Source: Bifidobacterium cebidarum
Lineage (GTDB): Bacteria; Actinomycetota; Actinomycetes; Actinomycetales; Bifidobacteriaceae
NCBI RefSeq assembly: GCF_009193305.1
Contig: NZ_WBVS01000012.1
Span: 1-57,252, forward strand
Direction: 5' to 3'
Length of the DNA: 57,252 nucleotides
Below, piece by piece: positions 10,343-18,415 of this stretch. The notes beneath the pieces were generated by a model that saw only the letters and a program-made list of their open reading frames with translations, was not told the origin of the DNA and searched no databases. The first letter of the stretch is position 1. Each line of letters starts with the position of its first letter. A program made the translations under genes and the position numbers.

Positions 10343-11593
10343 TCACTCCTGTTCGAAGGTGACGCCGTTGCGGGCGGCGCGGCGCTCGGCCTTGCGCTCT
10401 TCGGCGGCCTCGATGTGCTGGATGCGCAGTTGTCGCCAATCTTCGCGCATATCGCGGAATCGTTCGGCCAAGGTCATGTCATTATCGGCAGCATCGTGCC
10501 CGTCGTGAGCGGTATTGGCCCATCGCTCGGCGATCTGCTCCTTGGTGAGTGGAAGCCACATGGAGGATTCGCTCGGCTCGGCATCAGGCGCTGCCGCCAG
10601 TGCGTCCGCGGCGCTATCCGCGAACTTGGCCACGCCGAGCTTCAGCAACCCCAGCAGTTCGCGCAGCGTATCCGGAATCGGTTCGTCGCTCTCGCTGGCG
10701 GTTTTGGACAGTCGATCGATGCGGCGGCGAATCGCATCCGCATCTTCAGGGTTGATGTTGAGGCCGGCGATCAGTGATTGGCGAATCGTCTCATAGTCGA
10801 GATTGGCGAAGAAGTTGAGCTGCTGCAATGTCATGAAGCCTTTGAGCTCGGGGAATCGCTCAATGATATATGCCTCGCGATCGTCGGCGGCTTTGGTCCA
10901 ATCGCGGGTAAGCTTCGGATCCCAGCTGGCGGTGATCGAGCCTTCGCGCATCCGGTAGTGGTACAGCACTTTCGGAATGCGCACCACTCGTGTGGCTTCG
11001 CCGATCACATTGCAGATGCGGGAGAGATCCTCGATTTTGCGGCCCACCGGGAAAGCGAAGCCAGTGTCGCGATAGGTTGCGGCCGGGGCCAGGAAAGCCC
11101 AGAAGTAACCGTCGATCTCGGCCTTGACCTGTTTTTTGATGGCTTCCACTGGAGTGAGAATCTGGACTTCGTCAAAGTCGTTGTGGCGATAGTTGGAGAG
11201 CAGGGGCCTGCCGCTTTCGGAGATAGTGTCGAACTGGAACATCACGAGGTCGGCATGGTATTCGCTCATGGCGTTGAGGCAATCCTCGACCAATGTGGGA
11301 GCAACGGTGTCATCGGAGTCAGCGAAGTAGATATAGGAGCCGGTGGCTTGTTTGATGCCGGCGTTACGCGCATCCGAGAGACCTCCGTTGGTCTTATGGA
11401 TGACGGTTATGCGTGGATCTTTCGCCGCCCATGCGTCGCACATGGTGGGACAGGCGTCGGGCGATCCGTCGTCCACGAGCAGGATTTCGAGATTGCGGTA
11501 GGTTTGCGCTGTGACGCTCGCCACACAGGCGTCGAGGAACTGCTCGACCTTATAGACCGGGATGATGATGCTGACCAACGGCTCATGTTCCAT
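10343..11593 (-). CDS. Family 2 glycosyltransferase
   Basis: A 416-residue glycosyltransferase that probably transfers a sugar from a nucleotide donor during surface polysaccharide or glycoconjugate synthesis. The GT-A domain is clear: VSIIIPVYKVE at the N-terminus, VDDGSPD, the KTNGGLSDARN segment and the metal-binding DSDD near residue 95. The C-terminal third is helical and of unclear role. There are no obvious membrane segments. It lies 104 bases upstream of the two-component genes on the same strand and may be co-transcribed. No Shine-Dalgarno site precedes ATG, but TAGGCT lies 6 bases upstream, so the mRNA may be leaderless. Confidence 0.9.
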   Translation of the reverse strand: MEHEPLVSIIIPVYKVEQFLDACVASVTAQTYRNLEILLVDDGSPDACPTMCDAWAAKDPRITVIHKTNGGLSDARNAGIKQATGSYIYFADSDDTVAPTLVEDCLNAMSEYHADLVMFQFDTISESGRPLLSNYRHNDFDEVQILTPVEAIKKQVKAEIDGYFWAFLAPAATYRDTGFAFPVGRKIEDLSRICNVIGEATRVVRIPKVLYHYRMREGSITASWDPKLTRDWTKAADDREAYIIERFPELKGFMTLQQLNFFANLDYETIRQSLIAGLNINPEDADAIRRRIDRLSKTASESDEPIPDTLRELLGLLKLGVAKFADSAADALAAAPDAEPSESSMWLPLTKEQIAERWANTAHDGHDAADNDMTLAERFRDMREDWRQLRIQHIEAAEERKAERRAARNGVTFEQE

Positions 11594-11712
11594 GGCTCAA
11601 GCCTAACGCCGGGTCTCGCCGGTTTTCGTCGTAGCATCGCTTCGTGCTGTGAAACATACTGTGAAACGCAAGATTCGCGACACGCGCTGCGAAAACTTTC
11701 GCACCTGTGGCC

Positions 11713-11740
11713 TTGTTTTTGTACCTGACCCGTGTATAGT
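11713..11740 (+). promoter_or_regulatory. Predicted promoter of the sugar-ABC ATPase gene
   Basis: TTGTTT (11713-11718), a 16-bp spacer and TATAGT (11735-11740) give a leader of about 165 nt before ATG 11912. Just upstream (11647-11668) the octamer TGTGAAAC occurs twice in tandem and may be a regulator site. I see no gene between 11594 and 11911. Confidence 0.55.
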
Positions 11741-11911
11741 GATTCTTGGCTCAACGAAGAGAACCTTCACTGAACCGGAAAAAGTAAACGCTGAAGCTTG
11801 CAGTTCCGAGAAGCGACGTTGTGTGTCGGTGTTGTGGGTAGAAGCAAAAGGAAACAAATCCCTTTACAACGGATCGTGAGGCACGTACCTGCCTCTGAAA
11901 GGATTGAAATT

Positions 11912-13039
11912 ATGGCAGAAGTCGTATTCGACCACGTCACTCGTATCTACCCGGGCAACGACAAGCCCTCTGTGGATGATCTGAATCTTGATATCAAGGA
12001 TGGCGAGTTCCTCGTCCTCGTTGGTCCTTCTGGCTGCGGTAAGTCTACGACCCTTCGTATGCTCGCCGGCCTGGAAGAGGTCAACAAGGGCCGCATCCTC
12101 ATCGGTGGCAAGGACGTCACCACGATGCAGCCGAAGGACCGCGACATCGCAATGGTGTTCCAGAACTACGCTCTGTACCCGCACATGACCGTCGCCGACA
12201 ACATGGGCTTCGCCCTGAAGATCGCCGGCACCCCGAAGGAAGAGATTCGCAAGCGCGTCGAGAAGGCCGCTGAGATCCTCGACCTGACCGAGTACCTCGA
12301 CCGCAAGCCGAAGGCTCTGTCCGGTGGTCAGCGTCAGCGTGTTGCCATGGGCCGTGCAATCGTTCGTGAGCCGAAGGTCTTCCTCATGGATGAGCCGCTC
12401 TCCAACCTCGATGCAAAGCTTCGTGTCCAGACCCGTACCCAGATCGCCGCTCTGCAGCGCCAGCTGGGTGTCACCACCCTGTACGTGACCCACGATCAGA
12501 CCGAGGCTCTGACCATGGGCGATCGCATCGCCGTCATCAAGCTCGGCATCCTGCAGCAGGTCGGCGCTCCGACCGAGCTGTACGATCGTCCGGCCAACGT
12601 CTTCGTCGCTGGCTTCATCGGCTCCCCGTCGATGAACCTGAACACCCACCCGGTGGTCAACGGCAAGGCAAAGATCGGCGAGGACACCGTGGATCTGCCG
12701 GCTGAGGCTGTCAACAAGCTCACCGCTGAAGACAACGGCCAGATCGTGGTCGGCTTCCGTCCTGAGGACGCAAGCCTGGCTGCTTCCGACGACCCGAACG
12801 CCTTCTCTCTGAAGGTTGTGAACGTCGAGGATCTGGGCTCTGACGGTTACATCTACGGCAACATCATCACCGATGGCTCCGCCGCCGAGGCTTCCCAGGT
12901 TATGTCCGACCAGAACAAGCTCACCACGATTCGTGTGAACCCGCGTGCGCTTCCGAAGGTCGGTGCAACCGTGAAGATCAAGATCGACCCGGCCAAGATG
13001 CACCTGTTCGCTCCGTCGACCGAGCTGCGTCTGAACTAG
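11912..13039 (+). CDS. msmK: Sugar ABC transporter ATP-binding protein (MsmK/MsiK/UgpC type)
   Basis: A 375-residue ATPase of the CUT1 family that powers carbohydrate importers. Walker A is GPSGCGKST (38-46), the signature LSGGQ (136-140) and Walker B FLMDE (D160-E161); the H-loop lies in YVTHDQ. The C-terminal 130 residues are the TOBE/OB regulatory domain. ATG 11912 has GAAAGGA upstream; an earlier in-frame start at 11798 is rejected. The gene stands alone between its own promoter and terminator. Because the three importers in this window lack an ATPase, it is the likely shared energiser, as MsiK is in Streptomyces. The symbol follows that family usage. Confidence 0.93.
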   Translation: MAEVVFDHVTRIYPGNDKPSVDDLNLDIKDGEFLVLVGPSGCGKSTTLRMLAGLEEVNKGRILIGGKDVTTMQPKDRDIAMVFQNYALYPHMTVADNMGFALKIAGTPKEEIRKRVEKAAEILDLTEYLDRKPKALSGGQRQRVAMGRAIVREPKVFLMDEPLSNLDAKLRVQTRTQIAALQRQLGVTTLYVTHDQTEALTMGDRIAVIKLGILQQVGAPTELYDRPANVFVAGFIGSPSMNLNTHPVVNGKAKIGEDTVDLPAEAVNKLTAEDNGQIVVGFRPEDASLAASDDPNAFSLKVVNVEDLGSDGYIYGNIITDGSAAEASQVMSDQNKLTTIRVNPRALPKVGATVKIKIDPAKMHLFAPSTELRLN

Positions 13040-13115
13040 TAGATACTTGGCGAGGTCTAACCGCTTCGTCAACCATTAAACGAGGTTATTCTCTTCCTCT
13101 CTTATGACCTCGTTG

Positions 13116-13150
13116 GAAAAGCCCTGCACAGCTGCGGGGCTTTTCTTTTT
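13116..13150 (+). terminator. Rho-independent terminator after the ATPase gene
   Basis: GAAAAGCCC pairs with GGGCTTTTC (extended inward by a G-T and two G-C pairs), followed by TTTTT. It isolates the ATPase gene as a single-gene unit. Confidence 0.9.
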
Positions 13151-13175
13151 GCCTATGCTGTGCCGCTTCTATAAT
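13148..13175 (+). promoter_or_regulatory. Predicted promoter of the DUF4032 gene
   Basis: TTTGCC (13148-13153), a 16-bp spacer and a consensus TATAAT (13170-13175). It overlaps the T-run of the preceding terminator. The leader is about 35 nt, with GGAG a few bases before ATG 13217. Confidence 0.7.
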
Positions 13176-13216
13176 GACAACTAGCCGTTCCCACGAATTC
13201 AGTACGATGGAGTGCT

Positions 13217-14626
13217 ATGGAAGTAACTAATCTGCCCCAGATGGATCCGCGCGCGTTGAAGGCCACATCCGTGAAGGCCGAAGACGAACACGCCAACTCC
13301 GCAGAGCCGCAGGCGCTGAAGATTACCGCCGCCAGCTCGAATCCGAAGATGTTCACACTGCCGTGGCACAAGCCGCTGGCTACCTGGCCTGAGGATTTGC
13401 TCGCCAACCTGCCGCGAGGCATTTCCCGCCACGTGGTGCGCTTCGTGCACGTGGGCGATGAAGTCTACGCCATGAAGGAAATCACACGTCAGGTCGCCGA
13501 GCGAGAGTACGAGATTCTGCGCCGGCTGCAGAAGCTCGAACTGCCGACCGTCACCCCGATCGCCGTGGTCACCGGCCGCCATGATAAGAACGGCGAGCCG
13601 CTGGAGGCCATTCTGGTGACCCGTCATCTGAAGTTCTCCCTGCCGTACCGCGCGCTGTTTGCCCGCAACCTGCAGCACGACACCGCCGAGCGACTCATCG
13701 ACGCGCTCGCCGTGCTGATGGTCCGCCTGCACCTGGCCGGTTTCTACTGGGGCGATGTGTCCCTATCGAACGTGCTGTTCCTGCGCGATGCCGACGCGTT
13801 CTCCGCCTTCCTGGTGGATGCCGAAACCGGTGATCTGCAGGTGCAGCTGACCGATGGCCAGCGTGAATACGATATCGATCTGGCCCGCACGAACATCATC
13901 GGCGAACTGATGGATCTGGCTTCCGGCCGCCTGCTGCCCAGCGATGTGGACGAGATCGAGGTCGGCAACCGTTTGGTCGACCGCTATCACTCGCTGTGGA
14001 GCGCCCTGACCGATACCGACAAGTTCGGTCCGGATGAGATGTGGAAGATCGAGCAGCGTGTCAATAAGCTCAATGAGCTTGGCTTCGATGTGGACGAGCT
14101 GGAGATGAAGACCGCCGAGGATGGCAAGCGTGTGCTGGTCCGTCCGCGCGTGGTGGACGCCGGCTATGCGAACCGCAAGCTGCTGCGCCTGACTGGTCTC
14201 GATGTGCAGGAAAACCAGGCCCGCCGCCTGCTCAACGACCTCGATGCCTACCGTGCCTCCACCTGGCGTGACGGCGAGGAACTGGAGATTGTGGCCACCG
14301 ACTGGATGCGTGAGGTGTACGAGCCGACCGTACGCATGATTCCGCGCGATTACCGCTCGCAGATCGAGCCGGCCCAGTTCTTCCATGAGGTGCTCGACCA
14401 TCGTTGGTTCCTGGCCGAGAAGGCCGGCCATGATGTGCCGATGGCCGAGGCTGTGACCAGCTACATCGACAACGTACTGCCCAAGTACAAGCTCGATAAG
14501 AAGGACCTCGACGAGCTCAACGCCGAAGCTGATTCCGGCGTGGTGGACGACGAATACACCTACGGCGACTACGACGACGGCTACAACCCGGACGACGATC
14601 CGGATGCGGCGGTCTGGAGCCACTGA
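13217..14626 (+). CDS. DUF4032 protein with a kinase-like N-terminal domain
   Basis: A 469-residue protein found widely in actinobacteria. Residues about 50-210 resemble the lipopolysaccharide/protein-kinase fold: an AMKE lysine motif, HLAGFYWGDVSLSNVLF in place of the catalytic loop, and FLVDAETG in place of DFG. Residues about 230-430 match the DUF4032 region. The last 35 residues are strongly acidic and rich in Asp and Tyr. There is no signal peptide or membrane segment, so it is cytoplasmic. Its function is unknown; phosphotransfer to a small molecule or protein is a reasonable guess from the catalytic-like residues. Confidence 0.85.
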   Translation: MEVTNLPQMDPRALKATSVKAEDEHANSAEPQALKITAASSNPKMFTLPWHKPLATWPEDLLANLPRGISRHVVRFVHVGDEVYAMKEITRQVAEREYEILRRLQKLELPTVTPIAVVTGRHDKNGEPLEAILVTRHLKFSLPYRALFARNLQHDTAERLIDALAVLMVRLHLAGFYWGDVSLSNVLFLRDADAFSAFLVDAETGDLQVQLTDGQREYDIDLARTNIIGELMDLASGRLLPSDVDEIEVGNRLVDRYHSLWSALTDTDKFGPDEMWKIEQRVNKLNELGFDVDELEMKTAEDGKRVLVRPRVVDAGYANRKLLRLTGLDVQENQARRLLNDLDAYRASTWRDGEELEIVATDWMREVYEPTVRMIPRDYRSQIEPAQFFHEVLDHRWFLAEKAGHDVPMAEAVTSYIDNVLPKYKLDKKDLDELNAEADSGVVDDEYTYGDYDDGYNPDDDPDAAVWSH

Positions 14627-14641
14627 GTCATCAATACGCAA

Positions 14642-14668
14642 GAAGCCCTCTCAGATGAGAGGGCTTCA
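14642..14668. terminator. Bidirectional terminator between convergent genes
   Basis: GAAGCCCTCTCA pairs with TGAGAGGGCTTC in a tight 12-bp stem between the DUF4032 gene and the RNA methyltransferase gene. Flanking A and T bases are short on both sides. Confidence 0.8.
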
Positions 14669-14696
14669 ATCATGTGCGGTAAGCAATGCTGCACGC

Positions 14697-15695
14697 TTAC
14701 TTCGCAGCCTCACCGGCCTTACGGCGGGCATTGGCCACGGCGTACAGGCTGATGCCGGCAGCCACCGAAGCGTTGAGCGATTCGACGGTTGAGCTGATCG
14801 GGATGCCGGCGATGGCGTCGCAAGCCTCACGCACCAGTCGGCTCAGACCGCTGCCTTCCGAACCCAGCACCACGACGAGCGGGTCGGTTTCGAAACCGGT
14901 TTCGCCGACGAGCTTATCGCCGCCGCCGTCGAGCCCCACCACGTAGTAGCCACGTTCCTTCAGGCCTTCAATCGCCTTGGTCAAGTTCACCACGCGAGCC
15001 ACCGGCATGTGGGCGGCGGCGCCAGCAGACACCTTCCAGGCCGCGGCGTTCACCGAAGCGGAGCGACGTTCCGGCAGAATCACGCCGTTGGCGCCGAACG
15101 CGGCAGCCGAACGGATCACGGCGCCGAGGTTCTGCGGATCGGTCACGCCGTCCAAAGCGATGAACAGCGGGCGTGCGGCGATGCGCGCGGCTGCGGAATT
15201 CGCGGCCTCCATGGCCTTCGCCTTCTTCTCCGCGCGCTCGACCAGCTCGTGCAGCGAGGAGTACTGGTACGGCTCCACCTTCAGAATCACGCCCTGATGG
15301 TTGCCGGAACGGGCGATGCGATCCATCTCCAAGCGGTCGGCTTCCATCATGTGCAGGCCATTCGCGCCGGCGATCTTCACGATCTCGCGGGTGCGATCAT
15401 CATGCTCGATGCGAGACAAGATGTACAGCGTGGAGGACGGCACGCCCACGCGCAGCGCCTCCAGCACGGAATTGCGGCCGAACACCAGATCGGACGTATC
15501 CGCGGATGCGAACTTGTCCACGCGGCGGCGGGCAGCCAGTCGCGGATCGGAGCGCAGACGGCGCTCGGCGGCCTTCTTAGCCTTGTATGCCTTGTGGTAG
15601 ACACGGTCCTCGGCCTTCGGCGTGGGGCCGTATCCCTTCAACTTATTACGATGTTTTCCACCCGACCCCTTGGTCGGTCCCTTTTTGATAGCCAT
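14697..15695 (-). CDS. TrmH/SpoU-family RNA 2'-O-methyltransferase (RlmB-like)
   Basis: A 332-residue SPOUT enzyme that transfers methyl from S-adenosylmethionine to a ribose in 23S rRNA or tRNA. A basic, low-complexity N-terminus (KKGPTKGSGGKHRNK) precedes the substrate-binding domain (LVFGRNSVLEAL at about 90-165). The SPOUT domain has DGVTDPQNLGAVIRSA, VLGSEGSGLS and IPISSTVESLNASVA, the knot motifs. ATG 15695 is chosen because GGGAG lies 10 bases upstream; ATG 15704 would be only 2 bases from it. Closest to RlmB, though the target nucleotide cannot be proven here. It is divergent from the MFS gene. Confidence 0.92.
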   Translation of the reverse strand: MAIKKGPTKGSGGKHRNKLKGYGPTPKAEDRVYHKAYKAKKAAERRLRSDPRLAARRRVDKFASADTSDLVFGRNSVLEALRVGVPSSTLYILSRIEHDDRTREIVKIAGANGLHMMEADRLEMDRIARSGNHQGVILKVEPYQYSSLHELVERAEKKAKAMEAANSAAARIAARPLFIALDGVTDPQNLGAVIRSAAAFGANGVILPERRSASVNAAAWKVSAGAAAHMPVARVVNLTKAIEGLKERGYYVVGLDGGGDKLVGETGFETDPLVVVLGSEGSGLSRLVREACDAIAGIPISSTVESLNASVAAGISLYAVANARRKAGEAAK

Positions 15696-15767
15696 AGGTG
15701 CCATTCTCCCAGCACCCCGCGCCAAATGCCGGACGTGGCGCCCGCCGTGCCCTGCCGCGCCCGCGAG

Positions 15768-15773
15768 TACAGT
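15768..15773 (+). promoter_or_regulatory. -10 box placed for a leaderless MFS transcript
   Basis: TACAGT ends 7 bases before ATG 15781 and there is no Shine-Dalgarno sequence. Transcription would begin at or next to the start codon. Confidence 0.5.
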
Positions 15774-15780
15774 ATTACCA

Positions 15781-17094
15781 ATGAAACGGCAACGCGAGAT
15801 ATTCGGATTATCCCCGCTGTATTGGGGTCTCTGGCTGGCCATCCTGATTCTGTGGATGGGCCGCTTCGTCACCTCATTCCTCTCCATCTACCTGGTCTCC
15901 GCGTTGCACATCAACGAGGGCGTGGTGGGCGCGGTCGTCTCCATGTACGGTTTCGGTTCCATCATCGGCTGCCTGTTCGGCGGCACGTTATCCGACCGCT
16001 TCGGACGCCAATCGATGATCATCATCGGCGAAATCGGTGCCGCCGTGGCCCTGTTCGTAGTGTCGGTACTAGTTCATCCGATAGCCCTTGGCGCAGCGCT
16101 GTTTGTGTATGGCGCGTTCGCCTCGCTGCCCAGTCCGGCCATCGCCGCCTACATTGCGGATGTGGTGCCGATTGCCCGCCAGCAGCGCGCCTATGTGCTG
16201 CAATCCTGGGCCATCAACTTCGGTTATGCGATCGGCCCTATTGTGGCGAATCAGCTGGTCAAGGTCTCGTATTCGCTGATGTTCTATGTCGAGGCCGCTG
16301 TGATGATCGGCGTCACCGGCTTGCTCGTGGTGTTCTTCCGCGAAGTCAAGCATTTGGGGATTGCTGTGCCGGGCGCAGTTGCGCAGACGACTGCGACGGT
16401 AGCCGGCAGTGGCAATGGCGAACAGGACGGTCAAGTGCGAGTCGATGCGTCGTCGGCTGGGACTAATGCCCCTTCCATGCGCGACAGCTGGCGTCGCGTG
16501 CTTACCGACCTGCCATTCCTCGGCTTCTCCATGTTGATGTTCGGCTACTTCCTCGTCTATTTCCAGAGCACGTCCGGTCTGCCCATCGCCATGACCAATC
16601 TTGGTCTGGGCCTTGGCGATTATTCGGTACTGCTTACCATCAACGGATTCATGCTGTGCGCGTTGCAGATTCCGGCGATGAAACTCTTCGCGCGCATGGG
16701 CAATTCGCGCGTGCTCGTCACCGGCCTTGCCGTGACCGTAATCGGCTATGCCGTGCAGATTGTGGCTGATTCGTGGGCGGGCTTCGCGCTCGCCGTAGTG
16801 CTGTGGACGCTGGGCGAGCTAGGGACCTTCCCGATCGCCACCACCACGGTCGCCGCAATGGCGCCGGCCTCCGCTCGTGGTACTTATCAGGGTGTGTACA
16901 ACGTACTGTGGTCGCTCTCGATTGCCTTGGCGCCCATGGTCGGCGGCTGGGTGATCAGTGATTTTGGCGGGCGCGTGCTCTGGATTGCCTGCACCATCGT
17001 GCTGATTGCCGTCACCATTGGTTTACGTATGACCAAAACTTCGCGTGACCGAGCCATGATGCGCAACAGCCTTGCACAGAATCAGGCGCAGTAA
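15781..17094 (+). CDS. Major facilitator superfamily transporter (DHA1-like)
   Basis: A 437-residue membrane transporter with 12 predicted helices in two halves, split by a polar loop near residues 195-235. The loop between helices 2 and 3 has GGTLSDRFGRQ, the MFS motif A. The PSPAIAAYIADVVP and second-half segments resemble drug/proton antiporters. The substrate is unknown; multidrug or metabolite efflux is the usual annotation. The start at 15781 follows the beginning of conserved hydrophobic sequence. An upstream in-frame ATG at 15622 would run antisense through the start of the RNA methyltransferase gene and is rejected. Confidence 0.9.
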   Translation: MKRQREIFGLSPLYWGLWLAILILWMGRFVTSFLSIYLVSALHINEGVVGAVVSMYGFGSIIGCLFGGTLSDRFGRQSMIIIGEIGAAVALFVVSVLVHPIALGAALFVYGAFASLPSPAIAAYIADVVPIARQQRAYVLQSWAINFGYAIGPIVANQLVKVSYSLMFYVEAAVMIGVTGLLVVFFREVKHLGIAVPGAVAQTTATVAGSGNGEQDGQVRVDASSAGTNAPSMRDSWRRVLTDLPFLGFSMLMFGYFLVYFQSTSGLPIAMTNLGLGLGDYSVLLTINGFMLCALQIPAMKLFARMGNSRVLVTGLAVTVIGYAVQIVADSWAGFALAVVLWTLGELGTFPIATTTVAAMAPASARGTYQGVYNVLWSLSIALAPMVGGWVISDFGGRVLWIACTIVLIAVTIGLRMTKTSRDRAMMRNSLAQNQAQ

Positions 17095-17140
17095 TAACTA
17101 TGCAAGGATTGCGGCCGGGCAATCGCACATAATCAGGATT

Positions 17141-17176
17141 CGCAACCCCAGAAATCGGCTAGTTTTCGGAGTTGCG
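17141..17176 (+). terminator. Weak hairpin after the MFS gene
   Basis: CGCAAC pairs with GTTGCG, with imperfect extension inward. Only a short T-rich stretch follows. It is a weak terminator candidate. Confidence 0.35.
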
Positions 17177-17220
17177 ATACTTTGTTCTATTGTGCACGAA
17201 TGTTCATTTTCCCCGCACGT

Positions 17221-17246
17221 TTCTTATTGAGAACCATTCGCTGCGG
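17221..17246 (+). repeat. 26-bp direct repeat, copy 1 (overlaps esterase promoter)
   Basis: This sequence recurs at 18375-18400 with 24 of 26 bases identical. Copy 1 contains the -35 box TTGAGA of the esterase promoter. Confidence 0.8.
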
Positions 17247-17255
17247 GGTCATAAT
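17227..17255 (+). promoter_or_regulatory. Predicted esterase promoter
   Basis: TTGAGA (17227-17232), a 17-bp spacer and CATAAT (17250-17255), ending 7 bases before ATG 17263. There is no Shine-Dalgarno site, so a leaderless transcript is likely. Confidence 0.65.
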
Positions 17256-17262
17256 AAAAAGC

Positions 17263-18090
17263 ATGCAGTACGTTGAACGCATAATTACCGGTATTGATGG
17301 CAGCGAAGCGCGATTCACCGGTTACATTGCGGACAATAGCCCGGAAATAGACCCCGACCGTACGCGCACGTCGATTCTGATTCTGCCGGGCGGTGGATAT
17401 GCCATGACTTCCGACCGTGAAGCTGAGCCGGTGGCGTTGCGTTTTTTGGCCGAAGGATTCAATGTATTTGTGCTGCGGTATTCGGTGCGGGCTAGCCATT
17501 ATCCGGTGGCGTTGATCGAAACCGCCGAAGCGATGCGGCTCATCCGCTCGAACGCTGACGAATGGCATGTGAATCCGCGTCAAGTCGCCGTTCTTGGATT
17601 CTCGGCCGGCGGCCATTTGGCGGCGAACCTGGCTACTTCTACCGGCGATGATGACATGCGCGAGCATGGTTACGATCCGGATGAGGTGCGCCCTGATGCG
17701 CTGATGCTCGCCTATCCGGTGATCACATCCGGCGAATACGCCCATCGCGGCAGCTTCCAGTACCTGCTGGGCTCTCATGTCCAGAATCAGCAAATGCGGG
17801 ACAAACTTTCCATCGAAAAGCATATTGATGCCAAGACTCCGCCGGTGTTCGTCTGGCACACGATGACGGACCCCTCTGTGCCAGTGGAGAACACGTTGAT
17901 GCTTATTCAGGCATGCCGTGCCGCTGGTGTGGGCATAGAAGCGCATCTATTCCCCGAGGGGCGGCACGGTCTGTCTTTGGCGGATGAGGAGACGGCTTAC
18001 CGTGGAGCTTCGGATTATCTGGTAGAAGCCGTGCAATCCTGGCCCGACTTGGCTGCGCGCTGGCTCAAGAGCCTTGAGGGGAATCGTTGA
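17263..18090 (+). CDS. Alpha/beta hydrolase, acetyl-esterase / acetylxylan-esterase-like
   Basis: A 275-residue cytoplasmic serine hydrolase. The oxyanion-hole segment LILPGGGYAMTSDREAEP, the nucleophile elbow GFSAGGHLAANLA, the acid region HTMTDPSVPVEN and the histidine in EGRHGLSLA give the full catalytic triad. The set matches BD-FAE/Axe-type carbohydrate esterases, which remove acetyl groups from imported oligosaccharides. ATG 17263 follows a good promoter; the upstream in-frame start at 17182 lies before that promoter. It neighbours an AraC remnant and a fructan locus, so a sugar-deacetylation role is plausible but unproven. Confidence 0.88.
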   Translation: MQYVERIITGIDGSEARFTGYIADNSPEIDPDRTRTSILILPGGGYAMTSDREAEPVALRFLAEGFNVFVLRYSVRASHYPVALIETAEAMRLIRSNADEWHVNPRQVAVLGFSAGGHLAANLATSTGDDDMREHGYDPDEVRPDALMLAYPVITSGEYAHRGSFQYLLGSHVQNQQMRDKLSIEKHIDAKTPPVFVWHTMTDPSVPVENTLMLIQACRAAGVGIEAHLFPEGRHGLSLADEETAYRGASDYLVEAVQSWPDLAARWLKSLEGNR

Positions 18091-18260
18091 AGATCGCGCG
18101 ATATTCGAGCGGAGTCTGATGGTAACGCTCGGAAAATACCTTGTAGAAATAGCTCACGCTGGCATATCCGATTCGTTCTGCAATACGAGTCACGGGCATG
18201 TCAGTGCGGCACATGCTTCGGAATGGTAATGAAACACCGGCCTCCACCGCGTACACCTCG
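18065..18260 (-). pseudogene. AraC-family regulator remnant (C-terminal DNA-binding part)
   Basis: The minus strand encodes VTRIAERIGYASVSYFYKVFSERYHQTPLEYR, the second helix-turn-helix and final helix of an AraC/XylS regulator, ending at a stop at 18065. The first helix-turn-helix and the sensor domain are missing: the open frame reaches only 18391, and the upstream residues do not resemble the family. The 3' end overlaps the esterase gene by 26 bases. It is probably a relic of a regulator that once controlled the esterase. A short functional protein is unlikely. Confidence 0.75.
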
Positions 18261-18374
18261 TGCGCGGTGATGAACGGCATGGAATCTTCCATTTCTTCGC
18301 GTTTGACGCTTGAAGATGAGGAGCATGACGGCAAGCTGGCCATTGATGTGGCATAGCATTGCCGCAGCGCATGG

Positions 18375-18400
18375 TTCTTATTGAGAATCATGCGCTGCGG
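18375..18400 (+). repeat. 26-bp direct repeat, copy 2
   Basis: It repeats the esterase promoter-proximal sequence at 17221-17246 with two mismatches. The pair brackets the esterase and the AraC remnant (1154 bp apart), like a duplication or insertion scar. Confidence 0.8.
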
Positions 18401-18415
18401 TGTGGGTGGGCGATG

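Noticed and set aside
9477..10508. 343-residue plus-strand open frame over the response regulator
   Set aside because: It is antisense to a clear LytTR regulator and has no family features.
11594..11911. Riboswitch in the leader of the ATPase gene
   Set aside because: The leader is long enough, but I could not find paired regions or a known riboswitch core.
17221..18400. Insertion sequence flanked by target repeats
   Set aside because: No transposase or terminal inverted repeats are present between the 26-bp repeats, and 26 bp is long for a target-site duplication.
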